NCBI RefSeq assembly: GCF_001641335.1
Contig: NZ_LVEM01000001.1
Location: 1,927,223 to 1,991,222 of the forward strand
Reading direction: 5' to 3'
Length of the DNA: 64,000 bases
DNA from: Bradyrhizobium stylosanthis
GTDB taxonomy: Bacteria > Pseudomonadota > Alphaproteobacteria > Rhizobiales > Xanthobacteraceae
The first letter of the stretch is position 1; each line of letters begins with the position of its first letter. Below, one piece after another: positions 7,107 through 16,057 of the stretch. The notes below the pieces were generated by a model. It saw nothing but the letters and a program-made list of their open reading frames with translations, was not told where the DNA came from and searched no databases. The translations under genes were made by a program, and so were the position numbers.

Positions 7107-8075
7107 TTACCGAGAGATCGGCGGCGTCGGCGGGCCTGAGGATTCCGCCGGTGACGGGGCCGCAGCGGTCGCGGGCGCCGGCTCCTGCGGCTTGGCCGCC
7201 GGTTCGGAGCTTGCGGCCGGAGCAGCGGGCTTGGGCGCCGGTTCTTCCACCACCTTCGGAGCGGCCGGCTCGGCAGGCTTTGCTGCGGCCGGCGGCGGGG
7301 CCGGCGTCACCTGCGGCACCGGGTCGGACCGCAGCGCCGGAGCTTCGCTGCCGCGCGGCTCGACCTTGGCGCTCTCCGGCTTGGCCTCGGCGGGCTTCTC
7401 CGATGCCTTGCCGTTGTCGGGTTTGGTCTCGGGCTCGGCCTTGGCGCTGTCGGGCCGCGACTCCGCCTTCAGCTCGGTCTTCTTGTCTTCAGTCGCCGGC
7501 GCTGCGGCATCAACCTTCGGCGCCTCTTCGGTCCCGGGCTTGGCGCGACGCTTTCCCTTGCGCCCTTCGGGGGCTGCCTGGCCCTCGGGCCTCGCGCCCT
7601 CTTCGCTCGGACGCGCCGCGCGCTTTTGGCGACCCTCGGCCGGCGGCGCTGCGCCCTCGGCCTCCGGCTTAGCCTCCTGCGAGCGCTGGCGGCGGCCCTG
7701 GTGCTCGGGGGTTTGGCCGGGCGCCGTGGCAGCTTCCTTTTCCTTGGCGCCGTCCTTCTTGCCGTCCTTGGCCTGATAGCGCGTGTCGGTGGCGCCGTTG
7801 GAGACGAGATAGGAGGCGAGAATGCCCGCCATGTCCGAGCTGGTGGTGTAGTGCTGGCGCAGGTAGCCCGGCAGCGAGCCCGGCGCCACGGACTTCAGCA
7901 ATCCGCGGGGGCTCTTGTGGCAGGCATTGCAGGTCTGCGCGAAGAGCTGGGACGGGCTTTTGCCGGCTTCGAGGTTTGTCGCCTGCGCAAGAACGGTGTC
8001 GGCCGCGCCGAAGCCGATCAGAAGCAATACCGTCGCGAGGCTGAGCGCTCGGCTCGACATTCCCATCATCTCCAT
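7107..8075 (-). CDS. Secreted cytochrome c-like protein with long Ala/Pro/Lys/Glu tail
   Basis: Predicted exported protein of about 322 aa. A signal peptide (hydrophobic ATVLLLIGFGAADTVLA) is followed by one c-type haem motif, CNACH (49-53), and a short domain to about residue 105 (GYLRQHYTTSSDMAGILASYLVSNG). Everything after that is low-complexity sequence rich in Ala, Pro, Lys and Glu, more than 200 residues, ending PPTPPISR. I found no second domain in the tail. ATGs at 8075, 8069, 8066 and 8060 are all possible starts. The haem domain would sit in the periplasm and the tail may span the cell wall space or bind a partner (inference). The physiological electron partner is unknown. Confidence 0.7.
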   Translation of the reverse strand: MEMMGMSSRALSLATVLLLIGFGAADTVLAQATNLEAGKSPSQLFAQTCNACHKSPRGLLKSVAPGSLPGYLRQHYTTSSDMAGILASYLVSNGATDTRYQAKDGKKDGAKEKEAATAPGQTPEHQGRRQRSQEAKPEAEGAAPPAEGRQKRAARPSEEGARPEGQAAPEGRKGKRRAKPGTEEAPKVDAAAPATEDKKTELKAESRPDSAKAEPETKPDNGKASEKPAEAKPESAKVEPRGSEAPALRSDPVPQVTPAPPPAAAKPAEPAAPKVVEEPAPKPAAPAASSEPAAKPQEPAPATAAAPSPAESSGPPTPPISR

Positions 8076-8341
8076 TGATTTTCCGCGCATGCAGCCGGCA
8101 TCCGGGTGCGGCGGCGGGTCACCTTTTAGCGGATTGAGCCGCGAATGGAAGCAGGCTCCACGCGCAAGGATGTGATTAAGCGCTTTTGGAATATCCGCTT
8201 TGAACACAGCGCAATAGCGGCGCCGGAGCGCCGTTCCTAGATTTAGATGCAAACGCATAGGAACCGGAGCGGGACCTGAGCGTCAGATGTGGAGGCCGGG
8301 TTAGTCGCATCTCTTCGGGTTCGCTCGAGAGGAAGGTGGCG

Positions 8342-9592
8342 ATGGACCGATTGTTACGTCGATTTCTGTCTCACTTCGTCCGCCGCGGGTCGCTGACGGT
8401 GACCACCGCAGCGGGATCGAGGTTCACCGTCGGAGACGGCTCGGGTGAACCGGTCGCAGTCCGTTTCGTCACGGCGGACGCCGAACGAAAGATCCTCGTC
8501 AATCCCGAGCTGGGGCTTGGCGAGGCCTATATGGACGGCGAGTTCGTGGTCGAACGCGGCACCATAGCTGATGCCCTCGCGATCCTGCTCGATCAACCCG
8601 ACCTATTGCCGCAGTGGGCAAAACCCTGGTGGCACCTGCGCTACCTCACGCGGCGCCTGAAGCAGTTCAACCCACGCTCGCGCTCCCGCGCCAATGTCTC
8701 CCATCACTACGATCTCGACGCGCGGCTCTATTCGCTCTTCCTCGACGCCGACAAGCAATATAGCTGCGCCTATTTCGAGACGCCGGACACGACGCTCGAC
8801 GACGCGCAGCTCGCCAAGAAGCGGCACATCGCCGCAAAGCTGCTCGTCAAGCGCGGCCAGCGCGTGCTCGACATCGGCTCGGGCTGGGGCGGGCTCGGGC
8901 TCTATCTCGCGGAGGTCGCGGGCGCCGACGTCACCGGCGTCACGCTGTCGACCGAGCAGTTGCAGATCGCCAATGCGCGCGCAGCCGAAAAGAGGCTGAG
9001 CCGAACTGCCAGATTCCTGCTGCAGGACTATCGCGACATCGACGGGCCGTTCGACCGTATCGTTTCGGTCGGCATGTTCGAACATGTCGGCGCGCGGTTC
9101 TATGATGCCTACTTCCAGCGCTGCGCCGAGCTCCTGACGGATGACGGCGTCATGCTGTTGCACTCGATCGGCCGTTCGCAAGGGCCGGATTCGACCAATC
9201 CCTGGATCGCCAAATACATATTCCCGGGCGGCTACATCCCTGCACTCTCGGAGGTGCTGCCGGCGATCGAGCGTGCGGGCCTCTTGGTCTGCGACATCGA
9301 GATCCTGCGCCTGCATTACGCCGAGACGCTGAAAGGCTGGCGCGAACGCTTCATGGCCCGCCGCGAGGAGGCGGTGCAGCTTTATGACGAGCGCTTCGCG
9401 CTGATGTGGGAATTCTATCTGGCGGCCTGCGAGATGACGTTCCGCAAGCAGGCCATGATGAACTTCCAGATCCAGCTCACCAGGCGTCAGGGCGTGGTGC
9501 CGATCACCCGCGACTACATCGCGCGGAGCGAGACCCGCCTGCGGGCCATCGAAGGCGGCGCCAGGACGAGGCTGAAGCTTGCAGGTGAATAG
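8342..9592 (+). CDS. cfa: Cyclopropane-fatty-acyl-phospholipid synthase
   Basis: SAM-dependent enzyme of 416 aa that adds a methylene bridge to unsaturated acyl chains of membrane phospholipids. It has the N-terminal lipid-binding part (GEAYMDGEF) and a Rossmann methyltransferase domain with the SAM-binding loop VLDIGSGWGG at 175-184. VSVGMFEHVG and the YIFPGGYIPALSE region are typical of Cfa/CmaA enzymes. The ATG at 8342 is preferred to a GTG at 8336, because AGAGGAAGG lies just upstream. It stands alone, followed by a small convergent gene candidate. A second lipid-modifying gene, the desaturase, lies 6 kb to the left. Confidence 0.93.
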   Translation: MDRLLRRFLSHFVRRGSLTVTTAAGSRFTVGDGSGEPVAVRFVTADAERKILVNPELGLGEAYMDGEFVVERGTIADALAILLDQPDLLPQWAKPWWHLRYLTRRLKQFNPRSRSRANVSHHYDLDARLYSLFLDADKQYSCAYFETPDTTLDDAQLAKKRHIAAKLLVKRGQRVLDIGSGWGGLGLYLAEVAGADVTGVTLSTEQLQIANARAAEKRLSRTARFLLQDYRDIDGPFDRIVSVGMFEHVGARFYDAYFQRCAELLTDDGVMLLHSIGRSQGPDSTNPWIAKYIFPGGYIPALSEVLPAIERAGLLVCDIEILRLHYAETLKGWRERFMARREEAVQLYDERFALMWEFYLAACEMTFRKQAMMNFQIQLTRRQGVVPITRDYIARSETRLRAIEGGARTRLKLAGE

Positions 9593-9595
9593 GTT

Positions 9596-9802
9596 CTAGT
9601 GACGCAGCGTCGATATCGGGGACGTGCGGTAAGACGCCGTTAACGCCAGTTGCGCCCGCACTTCGGCCAGAATCTCGGGTGCAATCGGCTGGCGACGTAT
9701 TTCGGGGCGCTCGGCATGCTGCATGGCCGCGATCAGCCCGGACAGCCAAAGCCGGCTGCCTGCCTCGCTCCGCCAAATCTGCTGCTGCCGTTCTGGCCGC
9801 AT
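9596..9802 (-). CDS. Small hypothetical protein
   Basis: Candidate gene of 68 aa, convergent with cfa and ending 3 nt from it. Codon third positions are mostly G or C, like the neighbours. A weak ribosome binding site (GAGGCAGG) precedes the ATG. The protein is basic with no membrane segment or recognised motif. It could be a chance frame; I include it because the 345 nt between cfa and the next small gene otherwise hold nothing. Confidence 0.35.
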   Translation of the reverse strand: MRPERQQQIWRSEAGSRLWLSGLIAAMQHAERPEIRRQPIAPEILAEVRAQLALTASYRTSPISTLRH

Positions 9803-9937
9803 CGCCTGCCTCGTCTTCCCGTTGCGGGTTGGGACAATCCCCTGCCCGCCTGCCTGTTCCCGCCCTACCCCGAAAGAATCCGGGGAGATGTGATCTGCTT
9901 CACATAAGTCTGGTCGGGCCTGGCTTAGACCGTCGCC

Positions 9938-10057
9938 ATGAGCAAAGAGACCCGAACCTCATTCGACGTGCAGGACGACCTCCGCACCGATTACGCCCTG
10001 ATCGTCACGGGCGTTGGGGCGGCGCTGGCTGCGCTGGTCTACCTCCTGCTGGTCTGA
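9938..10057 (+). CDS. 39-aa single-pass membrane protein
   Basis: Tiny open reading frame starting MSKETRTSFDVQDD, with one strong transmembrane segment from about residue 21 to the end (LIVTGVGAALAALVYLLLV). The polar, charged N-terminus followed by a clean hydrophobic helix, and GC-rich third positions, make it look like a real small membrane protein. No strong ribosome binding site is seen. The 292 nt that follow, up to dnaB, hold no gene I can support, only the dnaB promoter region. Confidence 0.45.
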   Translation: MSKETRTSFDVQDDLRTDYALIVTGVGAALAALVYLLLV

Positions 10058-10349
10058 AACCGAGCCGAAAGCGGCCGGCGTGCGTCATTTCGCGCGCCTC
10101 CAGATGAGTCTGCGCGCCAATCCATTAGGTTCACAGTTTCCGGATTTTTCCGCGGCGCGGCCGAAGCCAAAGTTGGCGCGGACGAGTTCCGCGAAAATCC
10201 GTCAAGCGCGGCGCATGCTGCGGCTGCTAATCATCCACCATTTTAACTGAGCGGTTGATAGCGGTCAGCTTTTGCTTCCGCTTTGGAGCGAGGCGGCGCT
10301 TTATCCCGGCCCCGCATCTGCCAAAGAAAATTGCTAAGCACGTCCGACC

Positions 10350-11861
10350 ATGGCCCTGACTGATTCGAACGTCCTCAAACTCGCGCCCGAGCCCGGAACT
10401 CCTGCCTACCGGAGTGCGCCGCATAATATCGAGGCGGAACAGAGCCTTCTGGGCGCGATCCTGGTCAACAACGATGCCTTCTACCGTGTCTCCGACTTCC
10501 TGGAGCCGAAGCATTATTTCGAGCCGCTGCACCAGACCATCTACGAGACCGCCGGCAGCCTGATCCGGATGGGCAAGATCGCGACGCCCGTCACGCTGAA
10601 GACCTTCCTGCCCGCCGATACCGACGTCGGCGGCATGACCATCGGGCAATATCTTGCGCGACTCGCGGCCGAAGCGACGACCATCATCAACGCCCAGGAC
10701 TACGGCCGCACTGTCTATGACCTCGCACTGCGCCGCGACCTCATCGGCATCGGCGAGGACATGGTCAATGTCGCCTATGACGCGCCGGTCGACTTCGCCC
10801 CGCGCGCGCAGATCGAGGATGCCGAGCGCCGCCTCTACGAGCTCGCCGAATCCGGCCGCTATGACGGCGGCTTCCAGAAATTCTCGCAGGCGTTGGCGGT
10901 CGCGGTCGATCTCGCGGCCAAGGCGTTCCAGCGCGACGGAAAGCTGTCGGGCATCTCGACCGGCATGCGCGACCTCGACACCAAGATGGGCGGCCTGCAG
11001 CACTCCGATCTCATCATCGTCGCGGGACGTCCCGGCATGGGCAAGACGTCGCTGGCGACCAACATCGCCTACAACGTCGCCAAGGCCTATATTCCCGAGG
11101 TCCAGGCCGACGGCACCACGAAGGCCGCCAACGGCGGCGTGATCGGCTTCTTCTCCTGCGAAATGTCGGCCGATCAGCTCGCCACGCGTATCGTGGCCGA
11201 GCGCACCGGCGTTCCCTCCTCCCACATCCGCCGCGGCGGCATCTCGGAGGCCGATTTCGACAAGATCCGGGAGGTCTCGATCGAGCTGCAATCGCTACCG
11301 TTCTATGTCGACGCGACCGGCGGCCTGTCGATCGCGCAGCTGATGGCGCGCGCGCGCCGGCTCAAGCGCCAGAAGGGTCTCGATCTGCTCGTGATCGACT
11401 ACATCCAGCTGCTGTCAGGCTCGGGCAAGCGCGCCAGCGACAGCCGCGTACAGGAAATCACGGAGATCACGACCAGCCTGAAGGCACTCGCCAAGGAACT
11501 CAACGTTCCCGTGATCGCGCTGTCCCAGCTCTCACGCCAAGTTGAGTCCCGCGACGACAAGCGGCCACAGCTATCCGACTTGCGTGAATCCGGATCAATC
11601 GAGCAGGACGCCGACGTCGTGCTGTTCGTGTATCGCGAGGAATATTACCTCGCGATGAAGGAGCCGCGCCCGGGCACGCCTGAACACGAGAAGTGGCAGC
11701 TCGACATGAGCCTTGCGCACGGCAAGGCCGAAGTCATCATCGGCAAGCAGCGCCACGGCCCGACCGGCACCGTGGACCTCGCCTTCGAAGCCTCGGTCAC
11801 GCGGTTCGGCGACCTCGCGCCTGACAGCCAGATGCCGGCGCGCAGCAGCAACGATTACTGA
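10350..11861 (+). CDS. dnaB: Replicative DNA helicase
   Basis: Hexameric 5'-3' helicase that unwinds DNA at the replication fork, 503 aa. The N-terminal domain (PHNIEAEQSLLGAILV, residues 24-125) binds primase and partner subunits. The C-terminal RecA-like ATPase domain has Walker A GRPGMGKT (226-233), Walker B LLVIDYIQLL and the SQLSRQVESR region. Full length, no intein. A stretch of about 12 residues after Walker A (EVQADGTTKAANGG) is a small insertion often seen in Rhizobiales DnaB. It follows rplI in many relatives; here 4.4 kb of accessory genes intervene. alr follows after 40 nt. Confidence 0.97.
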   Translation: MALTDSNVLKLAPEPGTPAYRSAPHNIEAEQSLLGAILVNNDAFYRVSDFLEPKHYFEPLHQTIYETAGSLIRMGKIATPVTLKTFLPADTDVGGMTIGQYLARLAAEATTIINAQDYGRTVYDLALRRDLIGIGEDMVNVAYDAPVDFAPRAQIEDAERRLYELAESGRYDGGFQKFSQALAVAVDLAAKAFQRDGKLSGISTGMRDLDTKMGGLQHSDLIIVAGRPGMGKTSLATNIAYNVAKAYIPEVQADGTTKAANGGVIGFFSCEMSADQLATRIVAERTGVPSSHIRRGGISEADFDKIREVSIELQSLPFYVDATGGLSIAQLMARARRLKRQKGLDLLVIDYIQLLSGSGKRASDSRVQEITEITTSLKALAKELNVPVIALSQLSRQVESRDDKRPQLSDLRESGSIEQDADVVLFVYREEYYLAMKEPRPGTPEHEKWQLDMSLAHGKAEVIIGKQRHGPTGTVDLAFEASVTRFGDLAPDSQMPARSSNDY

Positions 11862-11901
11862 CTTCCTTGAACCAAGGCTGCCTCTTGCGTAAAACGGCGC
11901 C

Positions 11902-13185
11902 ATGACAATGGCGTCCGACCCGAAAATGATCCCGCAATCAGGCCTTCTCTCCGCGGAGGCCAATCAGGCTGCCGCACTTGCTGCCTTCGGCGGCGTGCTC
12001 ACCGTCGATCTCGACGCGATCATCGCCAATTGGCGCAAGCTCGAGAAGACGGCGGTGCCGGCCGAATGCTCGGCGGTGATCAAGGCCGACGCCTATGGCT
12101 GCGGTGCCGAGCAGGTCGCGCGCGCACTGAGCAAGGCCGGCTGCAAGACCTTCTTCGTCGCCACCATCGAGGAAGCGCGCAAGGTGCGCGCGGCCGTGCC
12201 GGAGCCGACGATCTACGTGCTCGGCGGCTATTTCCAGAACACCGGCGAGCACTACGCCCAGATCAACTGCCGGCCCGTGATCGGCGATCTCAACGAGCTC
12301 GCCGAATGGGACGTGTTCTGCCGCCGGACGGGGTGGAACGGCGGCGCCGCCATCCACATCGACACCGGCATGAACCGGCTCGGCCTGACGCTGCAAGAAG
12401 CTCAGGCGATCATCCCCCGCATCAACGCCGGCGATCACGGCATCACGCTGGTGATGAGCCATCTGGTCTCGGCCGAGCAGCTCAACAGCCCGGTCAATGC
12501 CAAGCAGCTCGCCGCCTTCCGCGGCATCGCCAGCGAATTCTCCGGCGTGCCGGCCGCGCTCGCCAATTCGTCCGGCATCTTCCTCGGCGCGCCGTTCCAG
12601 TTCGACCTGGTGCGGCCGGGCGCGGCGCTCTACGGCGTCAACCCGACGCCGGAGGCCGACAATCCGATGCAGCCGGTGGTCGATCTCAAGGCACGCATCG
12701 TGCAGATCCGCAATGTCGAGCGCGGCGAGAGCGTCGGCTATGGCGGCACCTGGACCGCGCGGCGGCCGACCAAGCTCGCGCTCATCGCGGTCGGCTATGC
12801 CGACGGCTATTTCCGCGCTGCCAGCTCGAACGACGGCACGCGCGGCGCCGAGGTGATCGTCGCCGGCAAGCGCTGCCCGGTCGCGGGCCGCGTCTCCATG
12901 GATCTGATCGCGATCGACATCACCGATCTGCCGCCGAACGCCGTGCGGCGCGGCCACATGGTGACGCTGCTCGGCGAAGGCATCACCGTCGACGAGCTCG
13001 CGCATCATTTCGGCACCATCGGCTACGAGGTGCTGACCAGCCTCGGCCACCGCTACGCCCGCGTCTACAAGGGCGGCAATGTGGTCGAGCCGCTGACGAA
13101 GCCGGAGCCGGCATCGAGCGCCGCCCAGCCGCCCTCGCCGCCGCCGGCCGAGGAGCCCGCGGCCCCGCCGCCGCTGCCGGGCTAA
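11902..13185 (+). CDS. alr: Alanine racemase
   Basis: PLP-dependent racemase of 427 aa that converts L-alanine to D-alanine for peptidoglycan. The N-terminal TIM barrel carries the PLP lysine in AVIKADAYGCG (Lys61). The catalytic tyrosine is in ESVGYGGTW (Tyr280). The C-terminal beta domain includes GRVSMDLIAIDITDLP. An N-terminal extension of about 30 residues and a Pro/Ala-rich C-terminal tail of about 35 residues (SSAAQPPSPPPAEE) lie outside the usual fold. It is probably co-transcribed with dnaB. A long inverted repeat begins 10 nt after the stop. Confidence 0.95.
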   Translation: MTMASDPKMIPQSGLLSAEANQAAALAAFGGVLTVDLDAIIANWRKLEKTAVPAECSAVIKADAYGCGAEQVARALSKAGCKTFFVATIEEARKVRAAVPEPTIYVLGGYFQNTGEHYAQINCRPVIGDLNELAEWDVFCRRTGWNGGAAIHIDTGMNRLGLTLQEAQAIIPRINAGDHGITLVMSHLVSAEQLNSPVNAKQLAAFRGIASEFSGVPAALANSSGIFLGAPFQFDLVRPGAALYGVNPTPEADNPMQPVVDLKARIVQIRNVERGESVGYGGTWTARRPTKLALIAVGYADGYFRAASSNDGTRGAEVIVAGKRCPVAGRVSMDLIAIDITDLPPNAVRRGHMVTLLGEGITVDELAHHFGTIGYEVLTSLGHRYARVYKGGNVVEPLTKPEPASSAAQPPSPPPAEEPAAPPPLPG

Positions 13186-13194
13186 GGGACCACT

Positions 13195-13345
13195 CTCGTG
13201 CCCCGGACACAGCGCGGTGCGCCGCGCTTCGCGGCGTCATGCGCTGCTGAGCCGGGGCCCATTTCTCCAAACTGTCCCCCGTCGCCTTCTGGGTCCCGGC
13301 TCTGCAGCGCACCGCTTACGCGCTGCGCCGCGTCCGGGACACGAG
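13195..13345. repeat. 151-bp palindromic intergenic repeat
   Basis: Two nested imperfect inverted repeats. The outer arms read CTCGTGCCCCGGACACAGCGC and, on the other strand from the right end, CTCGTGTCCCGGACGCGGCGC. The inner arms are GCGCTGCTGAGCCGGGGCCC and GCGCTGCAGAGCCGGGACCC. The whole can fold as one long hairpin. It fills the space between convergent alr and the Cys-rich gene. This type of element recurs in Bradyrhizobium genomes as far as I know. Confidence 0.75.
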
Positions 13346-13352
13346 CGAAGGA

Positions 13353-13571
13353 CTACTTCTTCTTCCGGCTGTCCAGCGCTGCCTTGCAGGTGGTGCTGAG
13401 CTGGTCGCGCTTGGCGTTGAGGCAGGCGACGATGCCGCCGCCGGGCGCGATGCCGGCGCAGAATTTGTCGTAATCCGCCTTGCATGCGCCGCGCGTATCG
13501 GCTGACTGTGCCGAAGTGGCCCCGGAGAACGCGACGACGAACGCAATAGCGGCAAAGCTCAATCTGGACAT
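13353..13571 (-). CDS. Small secreted cysteine-rich repeat protein
   Basis: Exported protein of 72 aa. A signal peptide (MSRLSFAAIAFVVAFSGATSAQSA) precedes a short mature part with a cysteine-rich repeat: CKADYDKFCAGIAPGGGIVACL, then a fourth cysteine in STTCKAAL. Four cysteines with this spacing suggest two disulfides, as in bacterial Cys-rich-repeat proteins of unknown role. The ATG at 13571 with GGAGA upstream is preferred to an earlier in-frame ATG at 13628, which would hide the signal peptide. It is divergent from xthA, 41 nt away, so the two promoters must overlap. Confidence 0.75.
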   Translation of the reverse strand: MSRLSFAAIAFVVAFSGATSAQSADTRGACKADYDKFCAGIAPGGGIVACLNAKRDQLSTTCKAALDSRKKK

Positions 13572-13612
13572 TGTATCTCCGGAAGACGAAAGGCGAGAGC
13601 CGGTAGCTCTAC

Positions 13613-14383
13613 ATGAAGATCGCGACATTCAACATCAACAACGTCAACCGCCGCCTGCCCAATCTGTTGGCATGGCTGCGCGCCGCAAAGCCCGATGTGG
13701 TCGCGCTTCAGGAGTTGAAGGCAAGTGATGGCGAATTTCCGGCGGCGGCGATCGAAAAGGCCGGCTATGGCGCGGTGTGGTGTGGACAGAAGACGTGGAA
13801 CGGCGTCGCCCTCCTCGCGCGCAACGCCGAGCCCATCCTCACTCGCGACCGCCTGCCGGGAAAGCCTGGCGATCACGAAGCCCGCTATATCGAGGCCGCC
13901 GTGCGCGGCATCATCGTCACCAGCATCTACCTGCCGAACGGCAACCCGCAGCCGGGGCCGAAATTCGACTACAAGCTCGACTGGTTCGCGCGGCTCAGGC
14001 GCCACGCCAAGACTTTCATCAAGCAGGACCTGCCCGTGGTGCTCGCCGGCGACTACAACGTCGCGCCGACCGGGATCGACATCTATCCGACGCGCTCATG
14101 GGACAAGGATGCGCTGATTCAGCCGAAGAGCCGCGCGGCCTTTGCTTCCCTGGTCGAACAGGGCTGGTGCGATGCGATCCGCGAGCTGCATCCGGAGAAA
14201 CGCATCTACACGTTCTGGGACTACAAGCGAAACCGCTGGCCGCGCGATGCGGGACTGCGGCTCGACCATCTCCTGCTCAGCCCTGCCCTCGTCTCGCGGC
14301 TGGCAAAGGTCGGGGTAGACAAGAAGGTCCGCGGCGAGGACGGCGCGAGCGATCACGCGCCGGCGTGGGTGGTGTTGAAATAG
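13613..14383 (+). CDS. xthA: Exodeoxyribonuclease III
   Basis: Mg-dependent AP endonuclease and 3'-5' exonuclease of base-excision repair, 256 aa. Family motifs are all present: FNINNVNRRLPNL at the N-terminus, LQELKA with the metal-binding Glu, the IYLPNG region, AGDYNVAPTGIDIY, TFWDYKR, RLDHLLLSP and the catalytic GASDHAPAW at the end. Length matches the family. It is a single gene followed by a perfect inverted repeat that can act as terminator. Confidence 0.95.
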   Translation: MKIATFNINNVNRRLPNLLAWLRAAKPDVVALQELKASDGEFPAAAIEKAGYGAVWCGQKTWNGVALLARNAEPILTRDRLPGKPGDHEARYIEAAVRGIIVTSIYLPNGNPQPGPKFDYKLDWFARLRRHAKTFIKQDLPVVLAGDYNVAPTGIDIYPTRSWDKDALIQPKSRAAFASLVEQGWCDAIRELHPEKRIYTFWDYKRNRWPRDAGLRLDHLLLSPALVSRLAKVGVDKKVRGEDGASDHAPAWVVLK

Positions 14384-14399
14384 CCTCGATGACGGTGCC

Positions 14400-14479
14400 G
14401 TAGGATGGGTAGAGCGTAGCGAAACCCATCGCTGTTCGCGCGTGTGATGATGGGTTTCGCTACGCTCTACCCATCCTAC
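14400..14479. repeat. Perfect 31-bp inverted repeat between xthA and the SGNH gene
   Basis: Left arm 14400-14430 and right arm 14449-14479 are exact reverse complements (begin GTAGGATGGGTAGAGCG, end CGCTCTACCCATCCTAC) around an 18-nt spacer. It lies between two convergent genes and can form a very stable hairpin in either transcript. The CTACCC-CCTAC end resembles the right end of the repeat at 33841-33932, suggesting a dispersed family. Confidence 0.8.
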
Positions 14480-14483
14480 AAGA

Positions 14484-15299
14484 TCAGCGCCCGTAATAGT
14501 CCTGCACCGTGTCCCACGCCGCTTTCTGCAGCAGCTCCACTGTCGGTGCATCCAGCCCCGTCGTGTAGGTATTGCCGACGGGCGAGCGCCCCGTCAGCGC
14601 GGCGAATGTCACGCAGGCCGCCAGATACGTGCCCGCCAGACTCGGGTGCCGCTTGTCCGGCGCATAGAGATTGAGCTCGGGCTGGAGCTTGCGCACGCGC
14701 GCGAAGGCGAGACCGGCGGGAATAACGAGCGCGTCGTTGGCGTTGCCGGCGACCGTATAGGCCTCGGCCAGTTGCTCGGTCATTTCCGGCTTGTCGGCAT
14801 AGGCCCACGACATGAAGAACACCGGCCGCATGCCATGGGCGCGGACGATCTCGCTGTCCTTCTTCGCGAAGGTCGCGAACGCGTCCTTCAATTGCGGATG
14901 GATCGGGCACTGGCTGCAATCCATCATCACGACCACGTCGTACTGCCTCCCGGGCTTGTTGAAGATCACGACGTTCTGCTCGTCAAAGGAATAGGCGCCA
15001 AGGCCGCCCGGCCGCAGCAGGTTCTCCATGTCGTGCCAGTCGAGGCCGGAGCCGCCGATGGTCGCCATGGTGTTGCGATAGGCCGCCTTGTTCTCGGGGT
15101 CGGCCGCCCGCTCCATGAAGGTGAGATGCCCGGGCATGCCGTTGTTGAAGTAGAAGAAGCTGTTGCCGACGAACAGCGAGGCCTTGGGGAAATCCGGTCC
15201 GAGCGAGGTGACCTTCGGCCTGGTCTGCGCCTGTGCATTGAAGCCGATTGCAACGGCCAGACACATCGCGACCATCACTCGCGCAAAAAGACGCATCAT
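14484..15299 (-). CDS. Secreted SGNH-like hydrolase domain protein
   Basis: Exported protein of 271 aa with a signal peptide (cleavage likely after AQAQ, residue 25). The mature protein starts with LFVGNSFFYFNNGMP, a GNS-type variant of the GDSL/SGNH serine motif. It ends with DKRHPSLAGTYLAAC, resembling the DxxH motif that supplies the other catalytic residues. This layout fits the DUF4886/SGNH-like group. GGGGAGGAAA precedes the start. Substrate unknown; an esterase on carbohydrate or lipid esters is a guess from the fold. Confidence 0.7.
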   Translation of the reverse strand: MMRLFARVMVAMCLAVAIGFNAQAQTRPKVTSLGPDFPKASLFVGNSFFYFNNGMPGHLTFMERAADPENKAAYRNTMATIGGSGLDWHDMENLLRPGGLGAYSFDEQNVVIFNKPGRQYDVVVMMDCSQCPIHPQLKDAFATFAKKDSEIVRAHGMRPVFFMSWAYADKPEMTEQLAEAYTVAGNANDALVIPAGLAFARVRKLQPELNLYAPDKRHPSLAGTYLAACVTFAALTGRSPVGNTYTTGLDAPTVELLQKAAWDTVQDYYGR

Positions 15300-15396
15300 G
15301 GGTTTCCTCCCCTTTTTCTAGGCCGGAAACAAATCAGCTTTTCAAAATGGCCTCAAGAGGACGAGCGTGCTGCAGCCAAGCGCGCGCCCTCATCGC

Positions 15397-15765
15397 TCAC
15401 CACAAATTCCTGCCGTCGATCATGTTCACCGGCACCGCTTCGAGATCGAAGTCGTCGAACAGGCGCGCGTTGACCGCGACCTTGGGATTGTCGAAGTCCG
15501 GCTTGCCGCTCGACCAGTCCGGCGATTCCGAATAGGTGCCGCAGCCACAGCTGGCGCAGAAATGATGTTTGACCGTGCGGCTGCCCCAGAGATAGGTCGC
15601 GACGTTGTCCGGCGGTGACAGCAGGCGAAACTGCGCCGGCCTGTAATAGGCCCACAGCGCGCCGCGCTTGGAGCAGAGCGTGCAGGTGCAGCGTGTCACG
15701 CTGGCGGGCGCCTCCGTCACCTCGAACACCGTCTCACCGCAATGACAACTCGCCTCGATCCGCAT
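15397..15765 (-). CDS. GFA-family zinc-binding protein
   Basis: Protein of 122 aa of the GFA (glutathione-dependent formaldehyde-activating enzyme-like, CENP-V) family. The zinc ligands are clear: CHCG near the N-terminus, the CTCTLCSKRG motif, and HFCASCGCGTYSES. Members bind zinc and some bind glutathione, but the formaldehyde role does not hold for the whole family, so I give no reaction. A good ribosome binding site (GGGGAGAA) precedes the ATG. The 292 nt upstream, to the GntR gene, hold only the two divergent promoters and the GntR operator. Confidence 0.85.
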   Translation of the reverse strand: MRIEASCHCGETVFEVTEAPASVTRCTCTLCSKRGALWAYYRPAQFRLLSPPDNVATYLWGSRTVKHHFCASCGCGTYSESPDWSSGKPDFDNPKVAVNARLFDDFDLEAVPVNMIDGRNLW

Positions 15766-16023
15766 GTCCCGTTCTCCCCGTTTGTCAGGAGATGGTCGTA
15801 GCCAGCCCCTGCTGCCAACATGCTGTCAGCAGCGCGTTCGTACGCAACGTCGGCGGACGACGTTCCAGGGTCGCCCAAACAAAAACACCAAAAAACAACC
15901 CCATGCACAGTAGCCGGCCCTAATCGATTCAAGACCTTAGCGGACGCCCCGCCGAAGACGCCTTTGCCCTCCCCAGTCGGACCCATCTGAGCCCCCTTGA
16001 CCTCCGCGTCTTGGTTAGCATAC

Positions 16024-16045
16024 TGGTCTGACCAAGATCAGACCA
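16024..16045. promoter_or_regulatory. GntR operator upstream of its own gene
   Basis: Inverted repeat GGTCTGA-N6-TCAGACC (16025-16031 and 16038-16044). The left part also forms a compact palindrome TGGTC-T-GACCA (16024-16034), typical of FadR/FCD-type GntR sites. It lies 13-34 nt before the GntR start codon. Confidence 0.7.
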
Positions 16046-16057
16046 AGCGGGACAGGG

